DNA of 64,000 nt from UMGS1783 sp900555065 (GCA_937991645.1 CALKPL010000037.1:1-64000); one strand, 5' to 3'; counted from the stretch's first letter, positions 44,688 through 52,887 are shown. Program-made: numbers and translations. Notes: generated by a model from the sequence alone, not told the origin.

Positions 44688-45034
44688 ATTTCACCGCCGC
44701 ATCCTGACCGGCGCCGGCAGCCGCAGCCGACGCAGCGCTTTTCCGCACCGTCGCACAGCGTGTAGTCGCCGCCTTCAATGCGTATGCCCGCGCCGCTGAC
44801 CAGCGCCTTTGCAATTTTGCTCCTGGCGGCGTTGTAAATCTGCTGTACTGTCGTACGGGCCACCTGCATATACCCCGCGCACTCCTCCTGTGAAAGCCCT
44901 TCGTTGTCGATCAGTCGGATCGTCTCATATTCGTCGATGGTCAGAATAACGCGTTCACAGGCGCCGTCCGCCGGCTGAAATTCATTGATTTTTGGCAGCC
45001 GGCAGACTTTTCTGCATTTTTTCGGTCTCGGCAT
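44678..45034 (-). CDS. DUF134 DNA-binding protein
   Basis: 118 residues. The N-terminus PRPKKCRKVCRLP is diagnostic of DUF134. A sigma-region-4-like helix-turn-helix follows (EYETIRLIDNEGLSQEECAGYMQVARTTVQQIY). The cysteine-rich C-terminus (CVGCGCRRRSGCGG) could bind metal or a cluster. ATG 45034 with AAAGGGG gives the conserved start. First gene of a three-gene operon; its own promoter carries repeated palindromic sites, so autoregulation is probable. Confidence 0.88.
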   Translation of the reverse strand: MPRPKKCRKVCRLPKINEFQPADGACERVILTIDEYETIRLIDNEGLSQEECAGYMQVARTTVQQIYNAARSKIAKALVSGAGIRIEGGDYTLCDGAEKRCVGCGCRRRSGCGGEICE

Positions 45035-45053
45035 AGATTTCCCCTTTCCTGCA

Positions 45054-45119
45054 TTATTGACATATGCCATTTATATGGCTATTATACCCCCGTTATTGAC
45101 ATATGTCAATAACGGGGGT
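45054..45119 (-). promoter_or_regulatory. Perfect sigma-A promoter with two operator copies (DUF134 operon)
   Basis: On the minus strand TTGACA (45109-45104), 17 bases, TATAAT (45086-45081). The -35 lies in a perfect 34-base palindrome (45086-45119, centre TGACATATGTCA). The 13-base element TTATTGACATATG occurs at 45093-45105 and again at 45054-45066, downstream of the -10. Two binding sites that bracket the promoter core are the natural reading. On the plus strand the palindrome is followed by CTTTTTT and could also act as a terminator hairpin. Confidence 0.8.
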
Positions 45120-45187
45120 CTTTTTTGTCGCATTTTTTTCGCGCCGCAAATAAATTCGTCGGCATACGTGTATGCGGCCTGGATTTA

Positions 45188-45196
45188 TGTTATAAT
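45188..45196 (+). promoter_or_regulatory. Extended -10 promoter of the rhodanese-ccdA operon
   Basis: TGTTATAAT (TG, one base, TATAAT at 45191-45196); no clear -35. The start codon is 112 bases downstream. Confidence 0.5.
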
Positions 45197-45307
45197 CATT
45201 CCACACGGAATACGGCGGTTTTCGCCGCCTTATGTGACTAAGTTACGGTTGTCCGCCGAAAGAGAGGATATAATAAAAGCAAATTTAGCCAAAGGAAGTG
45301 CAGGAAT

Positions 45308-45622
45308 ATGTTGTCTGGCCTGTTTTCCCGCAGGAATATCAATCAAGGCGTCGCCGCCTGGGCGGCGACGGCAGGCGCCGTACTGCTCGACGTCCGAACG
45401 GAAGAGGAGTATGCGGCCGGCCATATAGACGGCAGTCTGAATATACCGCTTCATTCCATGGATGCCATTGAGAATTGGGTGTCGGATAAAAACGCAGCTA
45501 TTTTTGTCTACTGCCAAAGCGGCGCGAGAAGCGCGGGCGCCGCGGGCCTATTAAAATCGAAAGGGTATCGGCGCGTAACCGATATAGGCGGGATCCGCGG
45601 CTATCGGGGGCGGACGGTGTGA
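45308..45622 (+). CDS. Single-domain rhodanese
   Basis: 104 residues with DVRTEEEYAAGHIDGSLNIPL and active-site loop YCQSGARS. Sulfur-transfer protein; no signal peptide. It is 10 bases before ccdA, first in a thiol-export operon. Confidence 0.9.
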   Translation: MLSGLFSRRNINQGVAAWAATAGAVLLDVRTEEEYAAGHIDGSLNIPLHSMDAIENWVSDKNAAIFVYCQSGARSAGAAGLLKSKGYRRVTDIGGIRGYRGRTV

Positions 45623-45632
45623 GGGTAGGTAT

Positions 45633-46295
45633 ATGCAGTATTTCATCGCTTTTTTAGAGGGAATCATCACGTTTATTTCGCCGTGCCTTTTGCCCATGCT
45701 GCCCGTTTATATCTCCTATTTTGCCGGCGGCGGCGAACGTACGGTCGGCAAAACGTTGAAGAACGCGTTCGGCTTTGCGGCGGGCTTTACCGTTGTTTTT
45801 GTCGCAATGGGCGCGCTGGCCGGAACGCTCGGCGGGTTCTTTACAGAGCATCAGACCGCCGTCAATATCGTCACAGGGCTTGTCGTCGTCTTTTTTGGGC
45901 TGCACTATCTCGGCGTGTTCCGGCTCGGCGTGTTGAATGGGACGAACCGGCCTGTGCAAACGCAGAATCTCGGCTTCTTTTCCTCACTGCTGTTCGGGGT
46001 TGTGTTTTCCGTCGGCTGGACCCCCTGCGTCGGCGCGTTTCTCGGCTCGGCGCTCATGCTGGCCTCCCAGCAGGGGCAGGCGCTCGCCGGGGTGTTTATG
46101 CTGCTGGCATACTCTCTGGGCTTAAGCATACCGTTTATCATTAGCGCCGTGCTGATCGGCAAACTGAAAACCGCCTTTCAGTTTATAAAAAGAAATTATA
46201 AAGTCATCAACATTATCAGCGGTTCTCTGCTTGTACTGCTGGGCGTTTTGATGATGACGGGATTACTCGGCAGGTTCCTTGCCGCAATTTCCTGA
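45633..46295 (+). CDS. ccdA: CcdA-type cytochrome c biogenesis / thiol-electron transporter
   Basis: 220 residues, six membrane segments, with paired cysteines in ISPCLLPMLP and GWTPCVGAFLG, the redox pair that passes electrons from cytoplasmic thioredoxin across the membrane. The natural recipient is the TlpA-like protein encoded 12 bases downstream. No cytochrome c gene is in view, so the pathway may serve extracytoplasmic thiols. Confidence 0.93.
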   Translation: MQYFIAFLEGIITFISPCLLPMLPVYISYFAGGGERTVGKTLKNAFGFAAGFTVVFVAMGALAGTLGGFFTEHQTAVNIVTGLVVVFFGLHYLGVFRLGVLNGTNRPVQTQNLGFFSSLLFGVVFSVGWTPCVGAFLGSALMLASQQGQALAGVFMLLAYSLGLSIPFIISAVLIGKLKTAFQFIKRNYKVINIISGSLLVLLGVLMMTGLLGRFLAAIS

Positions 46296-46307
46296 GGTGA
46301 ATGGACT

Positions 46308-46874
46308 ATGAAAAAGAAAATACTATGGGCAGTCGTCGTCATGGGCGCGGTTGCGCTTTTTGTGGGCGCGTTTTTTCTGTATGACTATCTGCGCGATGCG
46401 TATGAGCCCGGCGGGCTTGCCGTCCAAACTGAGAGCAGCCAGTCTGCGCCGGCAGAAACTGTCGCGGCCCCTGATTTTTCCGCGGTGGACAGCGATGGCA
46501 ATGAAGTCCGCCTTTCCGATTATTTTGGAAAGCCCATCGTGCTGAACTTTTGGGCGAGCTGGTGTCCGCCCTGTAAAGCGGAGATGCCGCATTTTGAAAA
46601 TGCCTTTCAAGAAAGGACGGACATACAGTTTTTAATGGTGAACATGACTACGAGCAGCCGTGAATCGCTCAAAGCGGCGAAAGCGTTTATCGCGGAGGAG
46701 GGCTATACGTTTCCGGTTTTGTTCGACACTGAGGGCGCCGCGGCCGCCGCATACGGCGCATCCTCTTTGCCCATAACTTTTTTTATAGATAAAAACGGAA
46801 ATCTCGTAACGTATGGCGTCGGCATGCTAAGCGCTGAAATCCTCGAAAAAGGAATGGGAATGATCGCGGAATGA
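46308..46874 (+). CDS. TlpA/ResA-like membrane-anchored thiol-disulfide oxidoreductase
   Basis: 188 residues: one N-terminal membrane anchor (about 5-25), then a thioredoxin fold outside the membrane with WCPPC (Cys86, Cys89) and SLPITFFIDK. It receives electrons from CcdA. 13 bases before the peroxiredoxin relic. Confidence 0.93.
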   Translation: MKKKILWAVVVMGAVALFVGAFFLYDYLRDAYEPGGLAVQTESSQSAPAETVAAPDFSAVDSDGNEVRLSDYFGKPIVLNFWASWCPPCKAEMPHFENAFQERTDIQFLMVNMTTSSRESLKAAKAFIAEEGYTFPVLFDTEGAAAAAYGASSLPITFFIDKNGNLVTYGVGMLSAEILEKGMGMIAE

Positions 46875-46887
46875 AGGAAAGGAAACA

Positions 46888-47290
46888 ATGCTGGAAACAG
46901 GCATAAAGGCGCCGCGGTTCACTTTGTATGATCAAACCGGCAACCCGGTATTATCGTCCCATTATCTCGGGCAGAAGTCGTGTTATGCTCTAATCAAAGG
47001 ACTATACGCCGGTCTGCACCCATTGGGCTGCGCGTTTGACGGACTGTACCGGGAGTTTCAGCATCGGAGCGCCGCGGTGACCGGCGTAAGCCGCGACAGT
47101 TCTGCTTCCCGTCTCCGGTTCGCTGCAAAGCACGGCCCCTGCCATTCGTTTTGCTGTCCCACCCCGCGCTTGACGCCATGCAAATGTACGGGGTGTGGCA
47201 GGAGAAAAGACTGTACTTAAAGTCGGAATGGGCGTCGTACGCGCCACGTTTATCATGGATGAACGCGAATATATAAAAAATCATGCGTAA
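46888..47290 (+). pseudogene. Frameshifted peroxiredoxin (BCP/AhpC-TSA type)
   Basis: The frame from ATG 46888 reads like a BCP peroxiredoxin (KAPRFTLYDQTGNPVLSSHYLGQK, GVSRDSSASRLRFAAKHG) up to about 47140. The continuation is then in a second frame (DAMQMYGVWQEKRLY) and a third (KVGMGVVRATFIMDEREYIKNHA, stop at 47288-47290). At least two frameshifts, and the stretch that should hold the peroxidatic cysteine (LYAGLHPLGCAF) is also altered. Nonfunctional relic of what was probably the fourth gene of the rhodanese-ccdA-tlpA operon. Confidence 0.85.
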
Positions 47291-47343
47291 AGTCAAGGCC
47301 CGATACATTCGCGGCGGAAGTTTGCGCAGCGATAAAACCGTAC

Positions 47344-47377
47344 AAAAAAAGGCGGGAGGTCACCCTTCCGCCTTTTT
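47344..47377. terminator. Bidirectional terminator
   Basis: A run of A, GGCGGGAGG (47351-47359), TCAC loop, CCTTCCGCC (47364-47372), TTTTT. Separates the redox operon from the convergent dehydrogenase. Confidence 0.85.
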
Positions 47378-47396
47378 CCTGTCAGTATACCGCCGG

Positions 47397-48446
47397 TCAG
47401 ATCGTCACGACTACTTTGAATGCCTCGCGGCTGAGCGTTTTGTCAATCGCCTGCTGGAAGTCGTCGATCGGCACGGTGTGGCTGTAAAAGTTTTTGGGAT
47501 CCACCTTTCCCGAAACAATCAGATCGCACAGTTCGTCGTTTACGTCCAAGTCCCCGTCGGGGAAGAAGTGCTTGTGCAGCACAACATTGTTTTTGAACTG
47601 GTGCAGGTCGAGCATATGCTGCTTTGGCCCCACGCTCGCGTACAGAACAACCTTGCCGCCTCTGCGCACGAGGTTGGAAGCTTCGATCATAATCTCGTGC
47701 CTGCCCACGCCGTCCACCGCTATATCGGGTGTGACGCCGGCCTTGCGCATTTCTTCCGTCACATTCTGCGTATGGGAGTTGATATACAGATCCACCGCGG
47801 TATGCTTTCTGAAATGATCCATGCGTTTCTCATTATGGCCCACAAGGCCGATCCACTCCGCGCCCAGATATTTGGCGAACGTGGCGAAACCGAATCCGTT
47901 CGGACCGTCTCCGTATAAAAGCACTTTAGAACCCTTTGTAATCCCGACATTGCGCGCGGCGCTCAGGGTTTCCCGCATAGGTACGATCACGCCGCCGTCC
48001 GCAAAGGGAATCGACGCCGGTATTTTCCGTGCGAACCCTTCCAGATCCTTTTCCATATCGCGCACGTCTATCCCGTCTTCGCGCATGGACATAAGGTCTT
48101 TCACCACGCCATACTCGGCGTAATGGCCGGAGTTTATGTAAAATCCGGAGTCTGCGGGGTTTCCGTTGCCGGTTTTGCCCAGCGGGAATACGATATGTTC
48201 GCCCACCGCAAAATTTTTCACCTTCGCGCCGCACTCTACAATTTCACCCACGCCTTCGTGGCCCAGAACAAACGGGTATTTAAATACGACGTTCACATGT
48301 CTGTCCTGAATCATCTCCATGTCGGAGCAGTTGCAAAAGCCGCAGGCCCGGATCCGGACGAGCGCTTCATATTCCGTAAGCTGCGGGTCGGGAACGTCGC
48401 TCCGGATTTCAAATTAATCGGGTGCAGTTACAACAACAGCTTTCAT
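47397..48446 (-). pseudogene. Zinc-type alcohol dehydrogenase interrupted by one in-frame stop
   Basis: From ATG 48446 the frame reads MKAVVVTAPD, TAA (48416-48414), then FEIRSDVPDPQLTEYEALV and on without a break to 47397. Downstream are ACGFCNCSDMEM (zinc ligand region), GHEGVGEIVE, a Rossmann fold and AFKVVVTI at the end. Relatives have a lysine or similar where the TAA stands, so a single base change (for example AAA to TAA) explains it. Starting instead at ATG 48320 would lose the first catalytic cysteine. Reading frame otherwise intact, so the lesion is recent, a sequencing error, or read through. It lies 27 bases after the zinc-ribbon gene. Confidence 0.8.
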
Positions 48447-48473
48447 GGCATTTAATCCTCCGTTTTCACCGGC

Positions 48474-49127
48474 TTAATAAGTCCAGTAGTCATAGTTATA
48501 ATAAAAATCTTCAAACAGATCGCCCGCGGTTCCAATATCCGCAACGAAAATGATCCCGATGACAATGCTCAGCACAAAGCCGACGATTCCGATCACAAGC
48601 CCGGAAACGGCAAGCGCCTTATTGGCAGGGTTCTTCATCGCGACCGCACCGAAGATCACGCCGAGAATGCAGCAAAGCGTGCCGACAAAGGCTAGGCAGC
48701 AGGAGAAGGCGAACAGCACGCCGACAAGCGAGAGGATCAGAGACGCGATAGCGAATCCTTTTCTGCTGGTGTCCTGCGCGGGTGACGCGGCATAGGGGGG
48801 TACGGGCTGCTGGTTCTGCGACGCGCCCGTGGAATAGGGCGGCACAGGCGTGGAAGCCTGCGGCTTTCCGGTGTAGTAGGGCGGTACGGGCGGCTGATAA
48901 GCCGACGTCTGCGGCTGGCTTTCTTCCACGACCGTATACGCTGCCGCGGCGGCGTTTTCCGCGTCGGCGGGCTGGCCTTCCACGGCGGGCGGCGTATAGA
49001 CCGCCGCGGCTTCCGCAGCAGGCTGTTGTGTATCCGCCGTCTGCGCCGCGGCGGATACGGCCGTGCCGCAGTATTGGCAGAATTTGCTTTCATCCTTAAT
49101 GGTATTTCCGCAATTTGAACAGATCAT
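48474..49127 (-). CDS. Zinc-ribbon membrane protein (DUF4190-like)
   Basis: 217 residues. N-terminal zinc ribbon CSNCGNTIKDESKFCQYCG, a Pro/Gln/Ala-rich linker with several PVPPY repeats (about 25-120), and two to three C-terminal membrane segments of the DUF4190 type with AVMKNPANKALAVSGL. A short Tyr/Asp-rich tail ends the protein. Start MICSNCG at 49127 is preferred to an upstream ATG at 49148. Function unknown. Confidence 0.8.
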   Translation of the reverse strand: MICSNCGNTIKDESKFCQYCGTAVSAAAQTADTQQPAAEAAAVYTPPAVEGQPADAENAAAAAYTVVEESQPQTSAYQPPVPPYYTGKPQASTPVPPYSTGASQNQQPVPPYAASPAQDTSRKGFAIASLILSLVGVLFAFSCCLAFVGTLCCILGVIFGAVAMKNPANKALAVSGLVIGIVGFVLSIVIGIIFVADIGTAGDLFEDFYYNYDYWTY

Positions 49128-49236
49128 GCTGTTCAGCTCCCTTCGCATGCAGATTTTTTACTATTAAAGTATAATCAAGTATAGCATAGAAAACGCTTTA
49201 TTTCAATAAGTATTCCGCAAAACAGGCATATAGAAT

Positions 49237-49265
49237 TTGCATTTTCATGAAATTTCATGTATACT
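49237..49265 (+). promoter_or_regulatory. Sigma-A promoter of the ComEC-like gene
   Basis: TTGCAT (49237-49242), 17 bases, TATACT (49260-49265), 31 bases before the start codon. Confidence 0.75.
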
Positions 49266-49296
49266 GAGAACAACAGAAGAAAGGGCCGGATAATCC

Positions 49297-50193
49297 ATGA
49301 AAAAAACGCAGAAAAAAACACCGTTGTTTGTACAGATCCTCGTCATCGCGGTGATCTTTGCAGTTGGCTTTGCGCTTTTGGCGCAGTCGCTGAAAAAGGA
49401 GAAGAACAGCCTGGGCGTCGTGATTGAGGACAGCACCTATCCTCTGGTTACCATACACTATATCGATGTCGGGCAGGGCGACGCAGTTTTTGTGGAACTG
49501 CCCAAGCACCGTGCTATGCTCATAGACGCGGGCCCGGCGAACCGGGGCGGGGATGTGGTCGATTATATACGCGAGCTCGGCTATACCCAGATCGATTATC
49601 TGATCGGCACCCACCCGCACGAAGACCATATCGGCGGTCTGCCCGCGGTGCTGCAAGCGTTTGACGTGGTGAATTTTTATATGCCGAAAGTCGTTCACAC
49701 CACAAAAACGTTTGAGAACGTGCTGGACGCGGCGGAGCAAAACGGCCTTAAAATCCAAACGGCAAAGGCCGGGGTCGTGCTCCTGGAGGAGGAGCTGCTC
49801 AAGGCGGAGCTGCTCGCGCCCGTTCGGGATGATTATGAGGACCTCAATAATTGGTCGGCTGTGTGCCGGCTCACATATGACGAGACGCACTTTCTGTTTA
49901 TGGGCGATGCGGAAGCGCTGTCCGAGTCGGACATACAGGGCGATGTTTCGGCCGATGTGCTGAAGGTCGGCCATCATGGGAGCAATACCTCCACTTCGGA
50001 GGCGTTCCTGGAGCGTGTGGACCCGACCTATGCGGTCATCAGTGTGGGCGAAGGCAATTCGTATGGGCATCCGCATGCCGAAACGCTGGAAAAATTGGAG
50101 GCGCAGGGCTGTAAGGTCTGCCGAACTGATACGGACGGCACAGTCGTCGTCACGTCGAACGGACAGCGGTTCATGGTGGAAACGGAGAAGTAG
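49297..50193 (+). CDS. ComEC/Rec2-like membrane-anchored MBL hydrolase
   Basis: 298 residues: one N-terminal membrane segment (about 11-30), then an MBL domain with IDVGQGDAV, THPHEDHIGG (His106, His108, Asp110, His111), FMGDAE and LKVGHHGS, as in the ComEC C-terminal domain. The multi-pass ComEC channel is absent, so this is the stand-alone secreted form; a nuclease or phosphodiesterase role outside the cell is inferred. The DUF3006 gene follows at once, a usual partner. Confidence 0.88.
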   Translation: MKKTQKKTPLFVQILVIAVIFAVGFALLAQSLKKEKNSLGVVIEDSTYPLVTIHYIDVGQGDAVFVELPKHRAMLIDAGPANRGGDVVDYIRELGYTQIDYLIGTHPHEDHIGGLPAVLQAFDVVNFYMPKVVHTTKTFENVLDAAEQNGLKIQTAKAGVVLLEEELLKAELLAPVRDDYEDLNNWSAVCRLTYDETHFLFMGDAEALSESDIQGDVSADVLKVGHHGSNTSTSEAFLERVDPTYAVISVGEGNSYGHPHAETLEKLEAQGCKVCRTDTDGTVVVTSNGQRFMVETEK

Positions 50194-50194
50194 T

Positions 50195-50395
50195 ATGCAG
50201 GTAACGATAGATCGTTTTGAAGAAGGGATCGCCGTTGTGCAGACGCCGGACGGCGGGGTGTACCGGCTGGACCGCGCCCTCGTCCCTCCGGAGGCGCGCG
50301 AGGGCGATGTGCTTGTGATCGGGCTGGATCCGGACGCGACGCAGGCGCGACGCAGGTTTATGGAGCGGCGGATGAAGGACGTTTGGGCGGACTGA
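50195..50395 (+). CDS. DUF3006 small protein
   Basis: 66 residues: MQVTIDRFEEGIAVVQ, then LVPPEAREGDVL, typical of DUF3006, a small beta-rich domain found next to ComEC-like MBL genes. Starts 1 base after the upstream stop. Function unknown. Confidence 0.85.
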   Translation: MQVTIDRFEEGIAVVQTPDGGVYRLDRALVPPEAREGDVLVIGLDPDATQARRRFMERRMKDVWAD

Positions 50396-50460
50396 GCCTT
50401 GCGGTCGCGGTTTTACGCCGGCGCGCTGCCGAATAAAATCGGTAAGGTCCTGCAAAAGGC

Positions 50461-50489
50461 TTGACAGAATTGTAAATCATGCGTATAAT
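50461..50489 (+). promoter_or_regulatory. Perfect sigma-A promoter of the tRNA gene
   Basis: TTGACA (50461-50466), 17 bases, TATAAT (50484-50489), 29 bases before the tRNA. Confidence 0.9.
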
Positions 50490-50518
50490 ATAATGCGTGC
50501 CTTCAATATGGCGCGTTT

Positions 50519-50596
50519 CGGGGTGTAGCTCAGTTTGGTATGAGTGCTTGGTTCGGGACCAAGAGGCCGTGAGTTCGAGTCTCACCACTCCGACCA
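50519..50596 (+). tRNA. tRNA-Pro (anticodon CGG)
   Basis: A full cloverleaf can be folded by hand. Acceptor CGGGGTG (50519-50525) with CACTCCG; D-stem GCTC/GAGT; anticodon stem CTTGG/CCAAG with loop TTCGGGA (anticodon CGG); T-arm GTGAG, TTCGAGT, CTCAC; discriminator A and encoded CCA. It reads proline CCG codons. It marks the left limit of the AT-rich defence island and may be its integration target. Confidence 0.93.
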
Positions 50597-50601
50597 CGAA
50601 A

Positions 50602-50643
50602 TGCGGTAGTCCATGATACAATGGGCTACCGCACTTTTTTATT
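50602..50643 (+). terminator. tRNA terminator
   Basis: TGCGGTAGTCCAT (50602-50614) pairs with ATGGGCTACCGCA (50621-50633) with one wobble, then CTTTTTTATTT. Confidence 0.88.
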
Positions 50644-51117
50644 TATCTGCCGAGAAAGTCCTTATATCAAGCGATTTTCCGAGTGTGGGGGTGCAAAAGT
50701 CCTCAATGCTCGGATTTTTCTATTTTACCGGAAGCGAGCTGCTGATTTTTGCTTTGCACCCCCTTATGGGAAAAATCAAAAAGTAGATAGGTTTATCAAA
50801 AGGTTGCAGAGAAAAATCAAATTGTTCCTTGACATTTATTTGCTACGCTTTTCCTCTTCCCCAGGGAGAGTCAATGTTCCTGCTGACTTTGATACAATAG
50901 AAAAAGCCTTCTCCGGGGTCAAAACCGCCGAAAAGGCATAAAACAAGGGCTTTCGAGGTCAAATACTGACTTCGAAAGCCCTTGTTTGCTTTATTCAGTT
51001 GTGGATTTCTGCCATTCCAAAGCCTGACGGCACCGTAGGGTGTAAGTCTTGCGGTGTATGGATTTTGGAATAATTAAAAGGTATGGCATAATTAAAAGGT
51101 TTAGCGCCTTTTTTCGT
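50644..51117. other. Noncoding boundary region with relic sequence
   Basis: No intact gene. A strong terminator-like hairpin with 21-bp arms (50941-50961 with 50967-50987) sits in the middle. The 13-base element ATAATTAAAAGGT occurs twice (51070-51082, 51088-51100; 18-base period). A weak AT stem at 51094-51112 could end the minus-strand island transcript. Base composition falls here to the AT-rich level of the island. Confidence 0.5.
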
Positions 51118-51303
51118 TTATTCCTTATTGTCGGTGCCCTCTACATAATCGGCCAGGCAAGCCTCCAGAAGCATTCTTGTGACGTCTGTGTAAGCAAGGA
51201 TTTTTCCCTGGGCATACATATCATCGTCTTTTGCGTCCTTCAGCTTCGTCATTTCGGTATCGATTTGAGCCTTGATAAACTTAATAACATCAATTTTTTC
51301 CAT
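51118..51303 (-). CDS. Small unknown protein, last gene of the defence operon
   Basis: 61 residues (MEKIDVIKFIKAQIDTEM, then KDDDMYAQGKILAYTDVTRML), acidic and helical, no membrane segment or motif I know. It starts 5 bases after the 511-residue gene. Co-transcription with the restriction genes is the only clue to its role. Confidence 0.65.
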   Translation of the reverse strand: MEKIDVIKFIKAQIDTEMTKLKDAKDDDMYAQGKILAYTDVTRMLLEACLADYVEGTDNKE

Positions 51304-51308
51304 TGCAA

Positions 51309-52844
51309 TTATTCCTCCGGCGGGTCAAAATCTTCATCCGTGCATTTGCGGATAATATGCTTAGTGCGGTCAAGCGGCAGAGGCACGTCCTCCTCTGCGA
51401 AATACTCCACCTTCACTACCGCTGCTGCGGAGTGGTGGTTATCCTTGCCCACGGGTACAATCACATAATCGCCAACGGAAATATCGTCCTCATCGGCAAT
51501 GTAATAATAACTTTTGTAGCCTTCGTCAAATTCCACGCTACAGTAGATATAATCGGTTCTGCGGCGCTTGACCTTCTCATAGACCGCAGGATTGAGTATT
51601 TCCCCCATTCCGTAGAAACGCATAAACTGCCATACGGATTCAGCAAAATCGCTCCAGAGCTCCGGAAGAGCCTTCTTGTCATATGTTCCTTGGATGACAC
51701 GCTGCGGTCCTTTCTTGAAGTCCACTGTGATCGTGTAATCTATGGTTTCAAGCGGATTGTCTACCGCATCATCCGGGTTGCCCTCAATCTCGCCAAACAG
51801 GTCATCGGCATCAATATCATTGAGCAGGCCTTCAACGCCACCCTGGACATAGTATTTTCTGGACACAGCACAACCGCTGCCGATGTTCTGAATATGCTCC
51901 AAGGTCTCACTTTTACGGTCAAGCACCAATCTCTCGGTGTAGTCCCAAGTCACATATTCAACGGTTTCGGAGATCGGCTGCTTCGGCTTCATTTTGGTAA
52001 TGCGGTGATAATCGATGGTGACGCGGTCAACTCTGTCTGGCTTGTTATTGCCGTCAAACACATAAAGGTCATCCATTTCGACTGCTTCTCGCACCATATC
52101 CGACAGGTCAACGCCATCCACTTCAAAATCAGCAATCAACGAGCCACGGTACTTATAAATATCTCCCTCGGTGTTGGTGATCTCCATCTCCCATTCACCG
52201 ATATCGGTAGCAAAAACCTCAATGTACTCAGTGCTGAAATATCGTGCTATGCTGTTCAGCACTTTTGTGGCGCTTTCCTTTTCAATTTTATAAATTTTGC
52301 TCCTGGACTTTTCATGTCCATCAAAGCCAGAGCCAAAGTTGTATGCTGAGAACCATATGCGCCCATCGGCGTTGATGGTGATATGCTGTTCAACCTCGTC
52401 ATCTGGTTCAGGCGGTGGGCCATAGCAGATATTATTGGAAACGATGCGCACCTTCTGCGGAGTGCCTTTAAACCGCTTCATGTGACATTCTGCTAATTCG
52501 CCCAGGCGGGATAGAGCCATCGTAAACCACGCACGGTTCTTCAGCTCCAAAATTTCCTCACCAGAATATGCCCAATGATTGAAATACCGCCATCGGGAGT
52601 AAATAGCCGATCCGAGCAAAGGAATATCAGTTATCTCCCCGATGATGCGTTCCAGTGCCTCAAAATCGTTTGCAGCTTTGCCGTACTTCTCAGAAAAGGC
52701 ATGACCGCAGTCCATTACGAACCCAAGTGCCTCACAGTCATCAGCCATATAATGGTCTACCAGTTCAATGTAGGTGGTTTTCTTATTTCTGAATTTGTCA
52801 TACCACTTGACTGCAAATTCGTGGATTTGCTTCATGTCCGCCAC
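51309..52844 (-). CDS. Unknown 511-residue protein in the defence operon
   Basis: Not recognised. The N-terminal 130 residues are helical (IHEFAVKWYDKFRNKKTT, then ALGFVMDCGHAFSEKYG). A central acidic part follows, and the last 80 residues form a compact beta-rich unit (YYYIADEDDISVGDYVIVPVG, then VVKVEYF, ending KHIIRKCTDED) that I have the impression occurs at the C-terminus of other clostridial proteins. GTG 52844 with GGAGGTG 7 bases upstream is the likely start. No nuclease or ATPase motif is visible. It stands 43 bases after mcrC. Confidence 0.75.
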   Translation of the reverse strand: MADMKQIHEFAVKWYDKFRNKKTTYIELVDHYMADDCEALGFVMDCGHAFSEKYGKAANDFEALERIIGEITDIPLLGSAIYSRWRYFNHWAYSGEEILELKNRAWFTMALSRLGELAECHMKRFKGTPQKVRIVSNNICYGPPPEPDDEVEQHITINADGRIWFSAYNFGSGFDGHEKSRSKIYKIEKESATKVLNSIARYFSTEYIEVFATDIGEWEMEITNTEGDIYKYRGSLIADFEVDGVDLSDMVREAVEMDDLYVFDGNNKPDRVDRVTIDYHRITKMKPKQPISETVEYVTWDYTERLVLDRKSETLEHIQNIGSGCAVSRKYYVQGGVEGLLNDIDADDLFGEIEGNPDDAVDNPLETIDYTITVDFKKGPQRVIQGTYDKKALPELWSDFAESVWQFMRFYGMGEILNPAVYEKVKRRRTDYIYCSVEFDEGYKSYYYIADEDDISVGDYVIVPVGKDNHHSAAAVVKVEYFAEEDVPLPLDRTKHIIRKCTDEDFDPPEE

Positions 52845-52887
52845 TGCAGTACACCTCCCATCATTTTATAAAGTTGACCGTTCTTTT

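Noticed and set aside
47397..48320. Dehydrogenase as an intact shorter gene starting at 48320
   Set aside because: The upstream in-frame codons clearly encode the conserved N-terminus including a zinc-ligand cysteine, so the short version would be a truncation.
50621..50941. 106-residue open frame after the tRNA
   Set aside because: Begins inside the tRNA terminator and ends at another hairpin; no ribosome site and no recognisable domain.
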